Shown here: piece after piece, positions 22,952 through 35,360 of the stretch
Numbering within the stretch: position 1 is the stretch's first letter
Layout of the letters: each line of letters begins with the position of its first letter
NCBI GenBank assembly: GCA_027972325.1
Contig: JAPMOS010000051.1
Span: forward strand, 186,001 to 250,000
Direction: 5' to 3'
Length of the DNA stretch: 64,000 nucleotides
Source of the DNA: Paratrimastix pyriformis
Taxonomy: Eukaryota > Preaxostyla > Paratrimastigidae
Program-made: the position numbers and the translations under genes
Notes under the pieces: model-generated
The model's database searches: none
Told to the model about the DNA's origin: nothing
What the model saw: the letters and a program-made list of their open reading frames with translations, nothing else

Positions 22952-25900
22952 TCAGCCGAAGAGCGTCCGGCCGAAGCAGCGCCCGGCCCGGTCGCAGTAG
23001 GCCAGGTCGGCCCAGTAGGGGCACAGGGTGGTCCCGTCCGAGGCCGGGGCGGCCCCGCCGACCAGCCCCAGGGGGAAGGAGACCCGCCCGGTGGCGTCGG
23101 GCGAGGGGGCCACCAGGGGCTGGGGCGAGCCCACCTCGGGCAGCACCCGCCGGCCCAGGGCGGCCCCCGTGGGCCCGTCGAAGAGGGCGACGGTCAGGTT
23201 GGCCACGCCGCTCTGCATGTCGAAGAGCTCGCGCCAGCCCACGGCCGCCACCCAGCCGCCCGCCGCCTCGGGGGCGCACTCGAGCCAGGCCTCGCGCAGC
23301 CCCGGCTCGGTCCGCTCCACCCGCAGCCAGGCCGCCGTCCAGGCCTGCAGCCCCACCCCGTTGGCGGCCACGGCCGCCACCCAGACCGACTGGGCCGTGG
23401 GGTCGTGCAGGAGCTGACTGGCCAGGGCGGCCGGGGCCACGCAGGTGCCCGTGGCGGTCCCGTTGGCCGGCCATGGGGCCGACAGGGGGCACTCCGTGTA
23501 CGGGAGCAGGTCCGTCCCGTTGGGCCGCGTCCCCAGGGCCCACTAGCAGCACACACCGCGCAGTGCAAAGGAGAACGGTGAGTGGGCGGCGCCAGACATG
23601 ATCATCACTCCAGGAGACGAGGATGGGTGGGCCCACAGACCCGCATGGAGCTGACGGCGCTCTCGGCATCGGTGGCGGTGAAGGCGCACTGCAGGGGCAG
23701 CTGCGAGCTGGCCTCCCGGGCGGGCCACCACTGGCCCTCGGCGAAGAGGCACCGCAGGGTCAGGGCTGGGCCCGTCGTGTCGATGGTGAAGCGCGGGCTG
23801 GTGGCGGCCGGCAGGGCGACCACCTCGGGGGGCGTCTGGTCGGCCGGGGTGCGGTACTGGGCCCGCAGGGTCACCGCGCAGGCGGCCCCGTTGGCCAGCT
23901 TGAGGGCGGCCAGGCTGGGCAGGGGCAGCACGAAGGCGCCCCCGGACAGCAGCCCGAACTGGGGCTGGGTGGACACCGTGTAGGCCCGGGTGGGCTCGGC
24001 CAGGCGCTGGCCCTCCAGGACGGTCACCAGGGACCCGTTGGCGGCCGGTGCGCAGGCCAGGGCCAGCTGGCCGTCGACGTAGTGGAAGGAGCTCAGCGCC
24101 CAGGTGCCCTCGACCTGCTTCTGGGCCGGGTTGTAGGCGGCCGTCAGCGCGATGGTCGGGCAGAGCTGGAACTCGCCGCTGGGGGGCCGTCGAGGGGTGG
24201 GTGGTGCGGGGTCGGGAAGGTTGGTCAGCGAAGAAGGGCGGCAGGACAGACCTGGACAGTGTGGCCGAAGTGGCCCCGAGCTGGCTGCTCAGGGTGACGT
24301 TGGCCATGTAGCGCCGCCCGCAGGCCAGCCCAGCCCGGAAGGGCCCCAGGCCGTAGGTGTAGCTGTACCGGCGCTCAGTGGCCGTGGCCCCGGTGGCCGT
24401 GCCCGCAAGCCCGGCGATGGAGAGCTGAGCCTGGGTCACCACGGCGGGGCTGCTGCTGGTCCCGGCGGCGGCGGTGACATTGACCTCGAGGAGAACCAGT
24501 CGCATCCCCGCCAATTCGTCGGCCAGCAGGCCGGCCTCAGTGAAGGACACCTGCAAGGCGACCTCCTCTGCAGCGCCGCAGCCGGCCCCGGCCAGGGTCG
24601 AGGCCCCGCCGGGCAGGCAGACGAACTGGGCTTCAACCGCGGCCGGCTCGGGGTCCCGGCGGGCAAGGAGGGTCCCGCGACTGAGGGCCGTCCGGGCGCG
24701 CCCGTCAGCCGTGGTGCCCGTGACCTGCACCCAATAGGCTTCGCCCTCAGCCAGCAGCCCGCCCGCGTCGAAGTGCACCTGGCCCGTGGCCCCGTCCAGG
24801 GTGGCCGTCAGGCCCTCGATCGCGGGGCCGCCCGGGACCCGAGTGACGGCCACCCCATAGCGGGCGGGCGTCGCTTCGGTCAGCTCCGCGGCGTCCTCGG
24901 ACCCGTCAGCAGCGAACTGGGGCGTGGGCGCGAAGGTCGAATCCCACCGGGCGCACAGCTGGCCGGGGGTGGCCTGCAGGCCCATGGTCCCGTCGGCCGT
25001 GGTCCGGCCAGCGGCAGGGTCCCCGGCACACCCCACGCTGAGCAGGCCCGCCCCGGGCAGCAGGGCCCGGCGCACCTTGGCCGTGGCGGTGGTCTCGAGG
25101 CCCATCGCGTTGGTGGCCGTCAGCGAGGCGTAGAGCGGCTGGCGGCCCACCAGCGGGTTGGTCATCACCAGCGGGCCCACGCAGGCCCGGTCGGCCAGCC
25201 CAGCCGTGCCGGTTGTGCTGTTGTTGTTGACGTTGCCGGTGGCGGTGGCAGTGGTGGTGGTGGTGGTGTCGGCTGCGCTGCTGCTGTTCCACTGGCCCAG
25301 GTCGGCCAGCCCGGGGGCCGTGCCGAAGCGGAGGACCACCTGGCGGACGCGGCTCTGCGGGTCGGCGGCCGCCCACTGGGCGCAGAGCAGCCCCGTGAAG
25401 CGGGGCACGGCCGAGGCGTTGGCGGCCATGGCGTAGAGGTCGGCCTCGGAGAGGGCCTCCTGGCGGGCCGCCAGGGTCACCGTCGGGGGGCTCTGGTCGT
25501 AGACGAAGCTGGCCGTGGCCAGGCCCGCCGCCCCCGGGGCCGTCGAGTAGGCCCACACGTGCACCTGCAGCCGACCGGGGAGGAGAAGGAAGAGCGGGCG
25601 ATGTGAGCGGTGACGGTGTGGGGACAGAAGGCGGGCCGAGGGCAGATGGCGGGCGCAATAATGATGGGCGGCGCGGACCTCGTAGCGGCGACCCGAGACC
25701 AGGGCCAGGGCGCCCGGGGCCGGGGTGACGCTCTGGGCGGTGGGCCCGACGGCCCCGCTGGTGGTGGCGCCGGTGACGGTGTCCCGGAGCTGGTAATGGT
25801 GCGCCCCGATGGGCACGTCGGCCGTGGCGCCCCAGGCGGGCCAGGACACGGTCACGGCGCCCGGCTGGCTGCTGTCGGCCCGGACGGTCAGCCCGCCGCT

Positions 25901-28900
25901 GCCCGCGGGCAGGGCCGGCGCGGCCCGGATCAGGTGCAGGGCGACCGTAGACCGGCTGGCGGTGCCCATGCACGAGTAGGCCTCGAGGCCCAGGTAGTAC
26001 CCGCTCAGGTCGGCCCGCAGCGGGATGCTCACGTTGACCAGCGGGCTGCCCGCCCCCTGGTCCAGCGCCACGGCCGTCGGGGCCACCAGGTCCTGCAGCA
26101 GCCGCCCGCTGCCCACCCACCACCGGGCCGCGCAGAGGCCCTCGGGCAGCGACCCGTCCAGGAAGACCTCAGCCACCAGCAGCCCCGACGAGGCCCCAGG
26201 CGCGGCGTCCTGGGCCAGGCGGGTGGTGTTCAGGGTCTGGTTGAGGGCCAGTCCACGGCACACCCACTCGGGCGGGCTGTCGCTCGCTCCGCCCGCCGTG
26301 GCGCTGGCGGCGGCGCAGGCCAGGGCGTTGGTGGGCGTGTGGCCGGCCACGTTGCGGATGGCGGGCAGCCCCGGGGCGAGCAGGGTCACGGCCCGGGGGC
26401 TCGAGCCGCACGCCTGGCGGCCCGCGTAGTCGTACGCGCAGACCGTGGCGTAGAGGGGCTGGCCCAGGGGCAGCCCGCAGGCCGTGTGGGGCGGCCGGAG
26501 GCCCACCGTGACGGCGGGGACCAAGTTGGCGAGCCCCAGGCCCGTGCCGAAGCCCACCCGGTACTCGGCCACCCCGGCCTCGCTGTCGGCGAAGTCGGCC
26601 CAGCTGACGGTCAGGCAGCGCTGCCCCACGGCAGGCAGGATGCTGGGGCTGGCCGGGAAGGCCTCGGGCAGGTCCGCCGCAATGTCCGGGGCGGGCCACT
26701 GCAGCAGCCCCAGGGCGGCGCTGGGCCGGCTGCCCTCGATCCGGACGGACCCCACCACGGGGGCGGCCCCGTCGTACTGGGCGCCGTTGGTGCAGAAGAC
26801 CGTGGTCAGGTCGACGTTGCTGGTCGCCTCGACGGCCACCACCATCCGGCGGCTGTCCAGCAGGATCTCGCCCGCGGGGAAGACCACCCCCTCCGCCGAG
26901 CCGGCTGGAGACCCCAACCAAATGTCACCCATCCATCACAGCCCGTCAAGATCATTGTGAACATCCTCATCATCCTCATCATCATCATCATCACTCACAG
27001 GGGCAGGGGCGGCAGACCGAGGGTGGTCCAGTCGGTGAGGGCGGCACCCGCGCACGAGCCCTCGCGTACCTGGGCCCGGTACTGGGCGATTCCCGAGCCG
27101 GCCGTGAAGGACCACACGGCGGCCACCTGGCGCTCGGTGGTGTACTCGAGATCGGCCCCGGCCATGCGCCCGTCCCGCAGGAAGTTGACCCTGGGCGGGG
27201 CGCTGTCGACCACCACCCGGCTCGAGGTGGCCACGGTCCGCAGGCCGGCCTGGTTGATGGCCGTCACGGTGGCCGTCAGCACGTCGAAGCAGGCCAGGCT
27301 GAGGCCCGTCACGGCCAGCGAGGCGTTGCTGGCCAGCCCGGTGGCGTTGTACAGCGGGGCCGCCAGGCGGTTGTTGACCAGCAGCAGCACCTCGTAGTGG
27401 ACGGCGCCCCCGTAGCCGTCCGTGTCGGGCATCCGCGTCCAGCAGACCCCCGTCCGGTCGGCCTCCCGCTGGAAGGTCTGCACCACCCCCTGGGCGCAGT
27501 CGGGGCCCACCCAGACCGTGCCCGCTGCGCCACGCCAGCCCCCACCACCCAAAGACAGCCGCTCGTCAGGACCGCGGGCCAGCGCCACCGCCCATCTGTC
27601 TCATCCCCACCAGAAGCCGCATCGGCCTGCCCCACCCTCCCCCTCTCGGCAGCGGACCGGCGGGCGGGGTCTCGTCGACGGCGAATGCCGAGCTGTTCCA
27701 CTGGGCCGCGTAGCCGACCCCGTTGGTGGCCACCAGTCCGATGAAGTAGCGGCCCGCGGGCAGCCCGTCCGTGGCCAGCAGCGCGCTGTGGACCAGCCCC
27801 AGCTCCCGCAGCGGCTCGACCTCGCGCACGGGCGCCCCCTCGGCGTAGACGCGCCACTGGTACCCCGCAATCTGCGCGCCCCCACACACCCACAGACACA
27901 GACACAGACACAGACACAGACACAGACACAGACACAGACACAGACACAGACACAGACACAGACACAGACACAGACACAGACACAGACACAGACTGATGAA
28001 TCAAAAGGCGGGCGCGCGGTGGGTCTGATCGAGATCTGGCCGCTTTCCTCCCCAGGACCCCAGGAGGGCAGCGGGGCGGCGATTGTGGTGGTGGCTGTGC
28101 TCGGGTGTCCGGTGAGTGAGGTTCATTGGTGGGGCAGATGGTGGGACGCTGACGCTCATGATGAGTGGATGGTGACGCTGGCGATCATGACGATTGGGTG
28201 GTGGAGATTGGGGGCGGGGCGGGGCGGGGCGGACGGACCCCCGACTCGGGGTCTGCGAAGCCCGACCAGGCCACCAACAGCGAGGCCCGCCGGGCCACGA
28301 AGGCCGGCATGGTGGCCGCCACGGCGCCCGTCTGGGGCGGGCTCAGGTCCACCACGATGCCGTCCGAGGTGGCGTTCCGGGCCAGCCCCGAGGCCAGCGT
28401 CACAACCACGGTCGTGTAGTAGCGCGTCCCTGGCCGGCCAACCCAGAACACACAGACACAAGTCAAGGAAAATGACGATGATGATGATGCTGATCGGATG
28501 GTCGAATGATGATGTCGAGCAGGGGAGCGGCGGGGCAGGCGTATCGCCAGGCGCGGACCGGAGGCCAGGGTGAGGCCCGTGACGGTGACCCGGCTGGGGG
28601 CCACCGAGTCGGCCGTGAGCCCATCGGCCAACACGGTCAGCGGCACGAGGCTGTCCCACCCGGGGGCCCCGGCCGGGGTGCCCGTCCCCACGGCGTACTC
28701 GACCCGGGCCACCGGGTTGTGGGCCTGGTCGGGGCTGTCGAGGCCGTCCCACGAGGCGCACAGGGTGGTCGGGTCGGTCTGGGCGGCCTGGTCGGCCCGG
28801 TCCTGGGCGCACCCGTCGAAGACCAGGCCCTCGCTGGGCGCCTGGGTGGTCACCCGGAAGGCGACCGAGTCGGCGTCGGTGTAGAGTCCGGCCCCGTTGG

Positions 28901-31900
28901 TGCAGCGCACCCGGAGGAAGTGGTCCGCGGGCGAGGCCAGGTCCAGCCCGGTGAAGGTGTGGTTGAGTGTGGCCGGGCTGAGGTCGTCCGTCCAGGCCAC
29001 CAGGGCCGGGTCCGACCCCTCGCCAAGCACCCGGTAGAGCGCCACCCGGTAGCCCGTGATCGGGGCCTGCCCGTCGGTGAAGCCCGACCTGCGGCCACCC
29101 CCACCACACCAGCACCCCAGCAGCAAGAGGGATGAGACGCGGTGGGTCAGCGAGGCAGTCAGATGTCCCTGTTGGCTCTGGGCGCGATGCTGATGGTGGG
29201 GCGCTTGGTGGTGGTGGTGGTGGTGGTGGTGGTGGTGGTGGTGGTGGTGGTGGTGGTGGTGGTGGTGGTGGTGGTGGTGGTGGTGGTGGTGGTGGTGGTG
29301 GTGGTGGTGGTGGTGGTGGTGGTGGTGGTGGTGGTGGTGGTGGTGGTGGTGGTGGTGGTGGTGGTGGTGGTGGTGGTGGTGGTGGTGGTGGTGGTGGTGG
29401 TGGTGGTGGTGGTGGTGGTGGTGGTGGTGGTGGTGGTGGTGGTGGTGGTGGTGGTGGTGGTGGTGGTGGTGGTGGTGGTGGTGGTGGTGGTGGTGGTGGT
29501 GGTGGTGGTGGTGGTGGTGGTGGTGGTGGTGGTGGTGGTGGTGGTGGTGGTGGTGGTGGTGGTGGTGGTGGTGGTGGTGGTGGTGGTGGTGGTGGTGGTG
29601 GTGGTGCGTGGGTGCTGGCATGCGGGCGGGCGGACCATGACGCGGCCAGGGTGTGGTTGTCGGTCTGGTAGTGGCGCACCACCCCGCCCGTCCCCAGCAG
29701 GACGGTGCCGCTCGAGGGCGGCGTCGTGTCCGCCAGGGCCGCCAGGGGCCCCACGTACGTCTCCTGGCCCATCCCGTTGACGACCAGCGCCTGGCCAGGG
29801 ATGCCGGGGATGCCGCACGACGCACGCGATGGCGGAGGATGGTGAGACTCGTGCCCCCGGGTGAGGCCCCCCGGGCCCCCCAGGCACACAATCGCCTGAC
29901 CGACGCGGACCGTGATGTAATACGTGCCGCCGTCGACCAAGGGCGGGCTGAGGTCGAGCAGGTCGCTGGTGGTGGCCGGGGCGTAGGTGCCGCGGGCATG
30001 CTCCCATGTGCCCGGCTGGTCGCCCAGCATCCAGGTGACCGCGCTCAGGCCCGACTCGGGGTCCGCGAAGGCCCCCGCCCAGGTCAGGTTGAGGTGGGTC
30101 AGCGAGCCCAGGTACCGGGGCACCGCCAGCCGGCCGCTGTCCACCAGGGGCGGCGTCCCGTCCACCGTGACCGCCGCGCTGATCGACCGGCACTGCAGCC
30201 CGGCCCGGTTGGTGGCACGCACTGCGACCAGTCGATGAGATGCGGTGGTGGCCTCAGTGTGAGCGAGGGTGCAGTGCATTGGCCTGAAAGATGATGCCCC
30301 GATGGAAGAAGATGTACGCAGGCGCGAGGACCCGTTCATCTCTTGGACTGGTCGCCTGCCACCCCTCGCAAATCCATGTCATGACCTCTCTCTGGGCGGG
30401 CCGAAGTGGGCCAGCTCAGGCAGACCTCGGACGTAGTAGGGCACGCCCCCGGCCAGCTCGAGTCCATCGAGGACGGCCACTGCCGAGGTGGCGTTGAGGG
30501 GCCGCCAGGGGACCGCCATGGTCGTGTCGTCGGCCGGGTCGGAGGCGTTCCGGGCGATGGAGACCTCCAAGGCCGCCAGCCCGCTGTGGGGGTCGTAGTG
30601 GCGCCCGTACTGGATGCCCAGCGAGCTGTGAGGGGCCGCGGGGACGGGGAAGGGTTGGTAAGGTGAGGTCACAGCCACAGGCGCGGGGTGCGGTGCGCGG
30701 CCGATGGTGGCTGGGCGGGCGGACCTGTTGGACGAGGCGAAGGAGGTCGCGGCCCCGATGCCCACCTGGACGTACTCGCAGATGGGCGGGCTGGTGTCGA
30801 TCGTGTTGGCCCCGCTCGACAGCTGGTTGAACTGTTGGGGGAGGCGGGAGAGACACGACAGATCCGAAAATCGGAAAAGGCGGGTCAGCGATTTCATCCA
30901 GAATGGACGAGGCAGAGCAGCGGAAGGGTGAAGGGAAGGTGAAGGGAAGATGAAGGGAGGTGAAGAGGAAGGGCGCAGACCATTCCCAGCATGTTGGTCG
31001 CCCGGATGGTCAGGTAGAACTCCGTACCGTCTGCTCACAGAGGCGCAGAGATGTCGGCGCGATGAGCGGCGAGGCACAGTGAATGTGGCACCATCATCCG
31101 ATCATCATCCGATCATCATCCAATCATCATCCAATCATCATCATCCAATCATCATCCAATCATCATCCAATCATCACCGCCATCAGCACCATCACCGCCA
31201 TCAGCACCATCACCGCCATCAGCACCATCACCACCAATCTCATCCGGTCATCTTCATCCATCGACATCAACAGACACATCGTCCACCAAAATTCCCGGGG
31301 CGAGCGTGGGCCAGGGCGCGGACCGGTGAGGTTGAGGCCTGTGGGGGTATACGACCGGGGGAAGCTGCCCGCGGTGAGGCTGGTGACGGTCCAGTCGAGG
31401 ATGCTGGTGCCCCCGGGGACCGTCCCGATGGCCAGCTGGTACTTGGTGATGGGCTCGACGTCCTCCGTGAACTTGAGGTGGCTCACGGTGATGGTCGGAC
31501 TCGTTTGGTAGCACACCTGCCCCCGGGGGGGACGGGAGGGAGGTGAAGCCCAAGGATGAGTACCGCGAGGACCGCTGGTCGGCAGAGGCAGCTAGGCCAA
31601 GGCAAGGGAGGCCAACGGACCCGAGATGTGTTGTAGCCGGTGCAGGTGGTCTGGGGCGAGGTGTTATTGACCAGGCTGCCGCTGGCCGAGGGCGGGGTCA
31701 GGTCGATGACGATCTTGGTGCTCAGCCTGGTCGTGGACAGCCCCGCACGGTTGTACGCCTTGACCGTCTGGGCCAGGCGGGCGCAGGGGGGAAGGGAAGG
31801 CGGAGGGAGCCGAAGGAAGGTGAGAAGACCATGTCGCGGCAGGGGTCCCGCCAGGCGGGAGCCTTATGTGGGTCGCAGACGTGTTGGCCGTGATGATCGC

Positions 31901-32004
31901 ATGATGATTGGGTGCTGATGATTGAATGGTGATGCTGATTGGATGATGATGATTGGATGATGATGATGATTGGATGATGATGATGATTGGATGATGATGA
32001 TGAT

Positions 32005-32060
<56 letters not shown>

Positions 32061-35000
32061 GCCCGGCCAGGTCAGCGGGGCCGGGGGCCAAGGCCACGGA
32101 CCACGTAGTATCCCTTGCCATGGACGAGGGTCGCAGCCATGGTGGCCGTGCTGAGGAGCCCCACGGCGGTCAGCTGGCTCTCGTCGGTGATGGTCGCGTT
32201 GACCGTCCCGAAGCCCCAGCTGCGCCACACCACACACAGCCGAGGCCAGGCGCCGGACAGGATGAGGATCGAGACGACAACGGGCCGGGAGGGGCAGGGG
32301 ACGGGACGGAGCATGGGACAGTGCAGGGCGGGGGGGGGGAGGGGGGGGGGGGGGGGCGGACAGGATGCGGTCGAGGTCGGACTCGGGGTCGCTGATGGCC
32401 CACCGGGCGGCCATCTCGTCGGCCACGTTGCTGTACAGCTCCGACCCGGCCGGGTCGTGGCCAATGTAGAGATGATCGACTGACCGGGGCGGAAATGGAA
32501 AAATCAGAATTAAGCACAGGACCGCGCATGAGTCGCAGTGACTGCTCACTGAAGGTGGGCGCGATGCTGATGCTTGGAAGGTATTTGGATGATGCTGATG
32601 ATTGGATGATTGGATTGATTGGATGATGCTGCTGTTGTTGCTGTGGCATGATGATTGAATGATGATAGTGATGATTGTTGTCACATGATGATGATCGGGG
32701 ATGATGGTGCTGCTGCTGATGTTGCTGGTGGATGAACCCGGACGGTCTGTGGGGACGGAACTGATGGGCGGGGTGGCGTCGAACATGATCTTCCGCCTGT
32801 CCCCCAGCACGGAGGCCCCGGCCTTGTCGACGGCGCGCACGTAGAGGTACACCACCTGGCCCGGGGCGAAGGCCTTGATGGAGGGGGTCGTGTACTGGTC
32901 GAGCTGGATCCGCAGGCAGTCGGCCGTGGTGTGGCCGCACCGGTCGGCGGTGGTCTGGCTGATCTGGGCGCAGGTCATCTGGTTGGTGACCTGGTAGGGC
33001 ATCACGTCGGGCGTCGCCACTGTGGCGGCCGGGACGGACAACCCGCGGATCAGGTCGGGATGAGCTTCTGAAGAAAAAAAACCACGGGCGGGGGGGGGGG
33101 GGTAGGATCGGGGCTGGGGACGGACGCGAGTCGTTGGAGCCGAGGCCGACCTCGTAGTAGCTGATGCCCGACTGGTGGTCCGTCGTGCCGAAGGTCGCCT
33201 ATGCGCCAGCGTCCCACACAACCAGCCCGATGAAGCGGGCGGCCCCAAAGTGAGCGAAGGCCGGCGAAGCGGGCGGGTCGGAAGGGGGCCCCAGAAGCGG
33301 AAAGCGGGCGGGCGGCGGGGGCGGACCACGAGCCAGGTGAGGTCGGTCTGGTAGAAGGTCTGCGTGGCGGCGCTGAATGTGGTGCACCCGGTGGTGGGCG
33401 TGAAGGCGTCGGGCGGGAAGTTGTCGAACATGACCCGCGTCGAGTTGACGTAGCACAGGGCCAAGGTGGGGTCCGCGTTCCACGCCTGGCCCATCCCGTT
33501 CTGCAGGTCGGCCGACACAGAGGCGACCCCCAGACATCGGTCAGCTGGAGGTCAAGGGGGCGGGCGGGCGGGTGGTGAGCACGAACCTTGAGCTCTGCAG
33601 ACACGACGAAGGTGTGCCCCGGGGGGACGGCGCCCAGCTGGGCATCGACCACGCTGATGGTCTGGCCGCTCCAGGTGTTGTCGGGGAAGTCCGCCCAGGC
33701 GGGGAAGTACGAAGGCGAGAGGAGCCACCGGGTGTGGATGGTGCCGCAGTTGATGGCGGCGTCGTTGATGTCGAACGACAGCGACGTCGTCGAGATGAAC
33801 TCCGCGCCTGAGCGCCCGCCCGGGGGAGTGGATGGGGGAGTGGATGGAGGAGTGGATGGGGGGAGTGGATGGGGGAGTGGATGGGGAGTGGATGGGGAGT
33901 GGATGGGAGTGGATGGTGGAATGGAGGGGGGAGTGGAGGGGAGGAGGGCAGAAAGGCAAAGTGTGAAGAATTGATGCATCCTCTTTCTGACCTCGGGAGA
34001 ATCGAACGAAAAGACGAGGGACTTGATCCGCTTTCAGGGACATCAGCAAATGGGGAAGTGGAGTGGAGTGGAGTGGAGTGGAGTGGAGGTCGGGCGGGCG
34101 GGGTGGCGACGGACTGGGGACGACCGTGACGGCCGAGCAGTCGATGACCGGCTGGGTGCCCGCGTCCTGGGGCAGGTCTCGCCGTCTTCGTTACAGGACT
34201 CGGCCGTGTCGCAGTCGTCGACGGCCGCCCGGCAGACGGGCGGGCGTCCATGCGGTGGTGCTGGTCTGGATCGCAGACGCGGCACTCCCCGCTGGTGTTG
34301 CCCGCCCCGTAGCAGACCCCGGAAATCAGGCAGTAGCCGGCCTGCCAGAGCCACACGGGAACGTGATGAATCAAGTGAATGAGGACGGGCAGGCAAGCTG
34401 GGGTGGGGTGGGGAGGGGAGGGGGGAGGGGGAGGACCTTCATCTGGACGGTGGCTGTCTCGTCGAACTCTGAGGAGGGACGAGTGTGGAAGCCGCGGGGG
34501 GGGGGGGGAACGAACACCATCAGGGAAGGCAGAGCAAGGAAGGAACGGGGCAGATCGGGCAGCGGTGCGGCTCCGACCTTGGCATGATAGCTCTGGGGAC
34601 ACACAAGGGGACGGAGGAACGGGTGAGCGGGTGGAGAAACAACCGAGCCAGACTGTGCTTGACTGTGTAATAATAAGTTTCGGTCTACCGAATCCGCCCG
34701 TGTGAACGGTGTGCCCGACCGGGGGGAGAGACGGGCCAGACCACATAATAGTTCGGCGGCGCTTGGGCATCGGTCCAAATGCCCGTGTCCGGGGATTTCA
34801 GGGTGGTCAGGACCCCGGCATTGAACTTGCAATCGACCTGAGTTGGGTTCCCATCCAGGGTATCCCCTCCTTCCCATAACACGGCGTATTTGGTCTCGCC
34901 GTACCATTGAGGAAACCCACTTCGGAGCGAACGCCCGAGGCAAACCGACCCACATTGAAGCTTGCAACGATCAATTGCTGGTGACCCATACCCATCCGGG

Positions 35001-35268
35001 ATGGCGACCGTCTTCGTTGGATCTCTAGTATAGAGGACTGAGATGAAAAAGGCCGTGAAAATCTTGTCAAAAAATGGGGAAGATGAAACGCCGGACCATA
35101 ACATGTCACACCGTTACTGTTATCTCTCGGATCCAGGCAGGAAAAAGTGTGATCATCGAAGAGATCGCCAAAGTCATGTTCGCTGTCACATACAGTGTCA
35201 GTCCAAGGGACAGAAAGGCAGGAAAAAACTAATAAAAGGAAATGGAACAGCCAAGCAAGGTGTCCCAT
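22952..35268 (-). CDS. Gene F: large secreted protein of fibronectin-III-like modules
   Basis: Runs from ATG 35,268-35,266 to TGA 22,954-22,952, with 26 exons and about 2,670 codons. The N-terminus is a signal peptide (MGHLAWLFHFLLLVFSCLSV). A cysteine-containing region of unknown type follows, with 'IDRCKLQCGSVCLG' near 34,950, and then a cysteine-rich module at 34,115-34,341. Most of the rest is a series of ~100-residue modules with the signature 'W-gF-D-eSGi--Y---iGt' and linkers like 'DxTPP'. Clear examples are 'VSWADFADSEAGVAEYRVGFGT', split across 26,530-26,605, 'WSGFADPESG' near 28,240, 'WSGFTDGQAPITGYRV' near 29,050 and 'DHQSGISYYEVGLGS' near 33,150. This pattern is known from fibronectin-III-like domains of adhesion and surface proteins. 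No transmembrane segment or anchor follows the last module; it ends '...DRAGRCFGRTLFG'. It is probably secreted. Partners are unknown. Confidence 0.85.
27891..27992 (+). repeat. (CAGACA)n hexanucleotide repeat, 17 copies
   Basis: A perfect hexamer array near the acceptor of intron 27,872-28,238 of gene F. On the coding strand it reads GTCTGT, the same letters as one of the donor variants used in this region. No coding role. Confidence 0.95.
29206..29606 (+). repeat. (GGT)n microsatellite, about 133 copies
   Basis: About 401 bp of uninterrupted TGG/GGT (ACC on the coding strand of gene F) inside intron 29,089-29,635, which has donor GTCCGCCC and acceptor GGCCGCAG. Flanking exons join in phase ('...TLAAS' to 'WSGFTDGQ'), so the poly-His/Pro/Thr readings are not protein. 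The G-rich strand could form G-quadruplexes. The assembled length may differ from the true length. Confidence 0.97.
31087..31246 (+). repeat. ATCATCCAATC and ATCACCGCCATCAGC satellites
   Basis: Two adjacent tandem arrays in intron 31,031-31,323 of gene F. The ATCATCCAATC type also occurs in gene A introns (near 4,095-4,125) and gene B introns (41,745-41,900 and 61,937-62,012). Confidence 0.85.
31905..32058 (+). repeat. GATGATGATTGG / (GAT)n satellite
   Basis: An imperfect array that ends in about 18 pure GAT units, inside intron 31,768-32,101 of gene F. It is the reverse-strand form of the ATCATCATCCAATC satellite seen in the other two genes. Confidence 0.9.
33823..33950 (+). repeat. GGATGGGGGAGT minisatellite
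   Basis: About ten 9-13 bp units in intron 33,808-34,114 of gene F. The same intron has six GGAGT pentamers at 34,056-34,088. Confidence 0.85.
34115..34341 (-). other. Cysteine-rich disintegrin-like module of gene F with frame changes
   Basis: One frame gives 'GYCLISGVCYGAGNTSGECR' followed by VCDP. A second gives 'TSTTAWTPA', a third 'VCRAAVDDCDTAESCNEDG' followed by ETCP, and another 'QDAGTQPVIDCSAVTV'. Together these follow the order of a known extracellular cysteine module ('CxxCDP-STTAWTPA-GTVCRAA-DxCDxAExC-CP'). The frame moves between about 34,232 and 34,270 and again near 34,155-34,165. With the strong donor GTCCGT at 34,114, the last of these frames enters exon 6 in correct phase. 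Single-base assembly errors or real decay could explain this. A continuous frame is also open, but it loses most of the cysteines. Confidence 0.55.
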
Positions 35269-35360
35269 TTCTCACCACGCGGCCCGTGGGAGTCGATTGA
35301 ACCAACAGATCCCTGTGGAGCTTGACACCAGTCGCTATTTCGGTGTCGAATACGGGCGTG
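35269..35360. promoter_or_regulatory. 92-bp bidirectional promoter region between genes F and B
   Basis: The start codons of F (minus) and B (plus) are only 92 bp apart and diverge. Both encode signal peptides in their first exon, which supports the two starts. No TATA box is evident. Either the 5' untranslated regions are very short or they overlap the opposite gene. Confidence 0.7.

Larger units (their letters stand above)
22952..35268 (-). other. Exon map of gene F (26 exons, hand parsed)
   Basis: Exons in transcript order: 35097-35268, 34742-35037, 34578-34592, 34437-34466, 34115-34341, 33587-33807, 33327-33500, 33126-33198, 32762-33067, 32362-32479, 32102-32219, 31621-31767, 31324-31516, 30981-31030, 30725-30831, 30426-30625, 29911-30221, 29636-29790, 28559-29088, 28239-28429, 27658-27871, 27018-27524, 25679-26904, 24252-25564, 23641-24178, 22952-23542. 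Phases agree except in exon 5 (34115-34341), where the family-like reading changes frame. The 15-nt exon 3 and the 30-nt exon 4 are plausible but weakly supported. Later exons are much longer than early ones. Confidence 0.75.

Noticed and set aside
24152-27397. Two plus-strand frames of about 480 and 600 residues opposite gene F
   Set aside because: Antisense of long fibronectin-III-like exons; composition is Gly/Gln/Arg-rich with no domain pattern.
28156-30339. Poly-His, poly-Pro, poly-Thr, poly-Gly and poly-Val proteins
   Set aside because: Readings of the (GGT)n intron; flanking exons join in phase when it is removed.
34742-35037. WSC or other named carbohydrate-binding domain in exon 2 of gene F
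   Set aside because: Cysteine spacing does not fit; left as an unknown N-terminal region.
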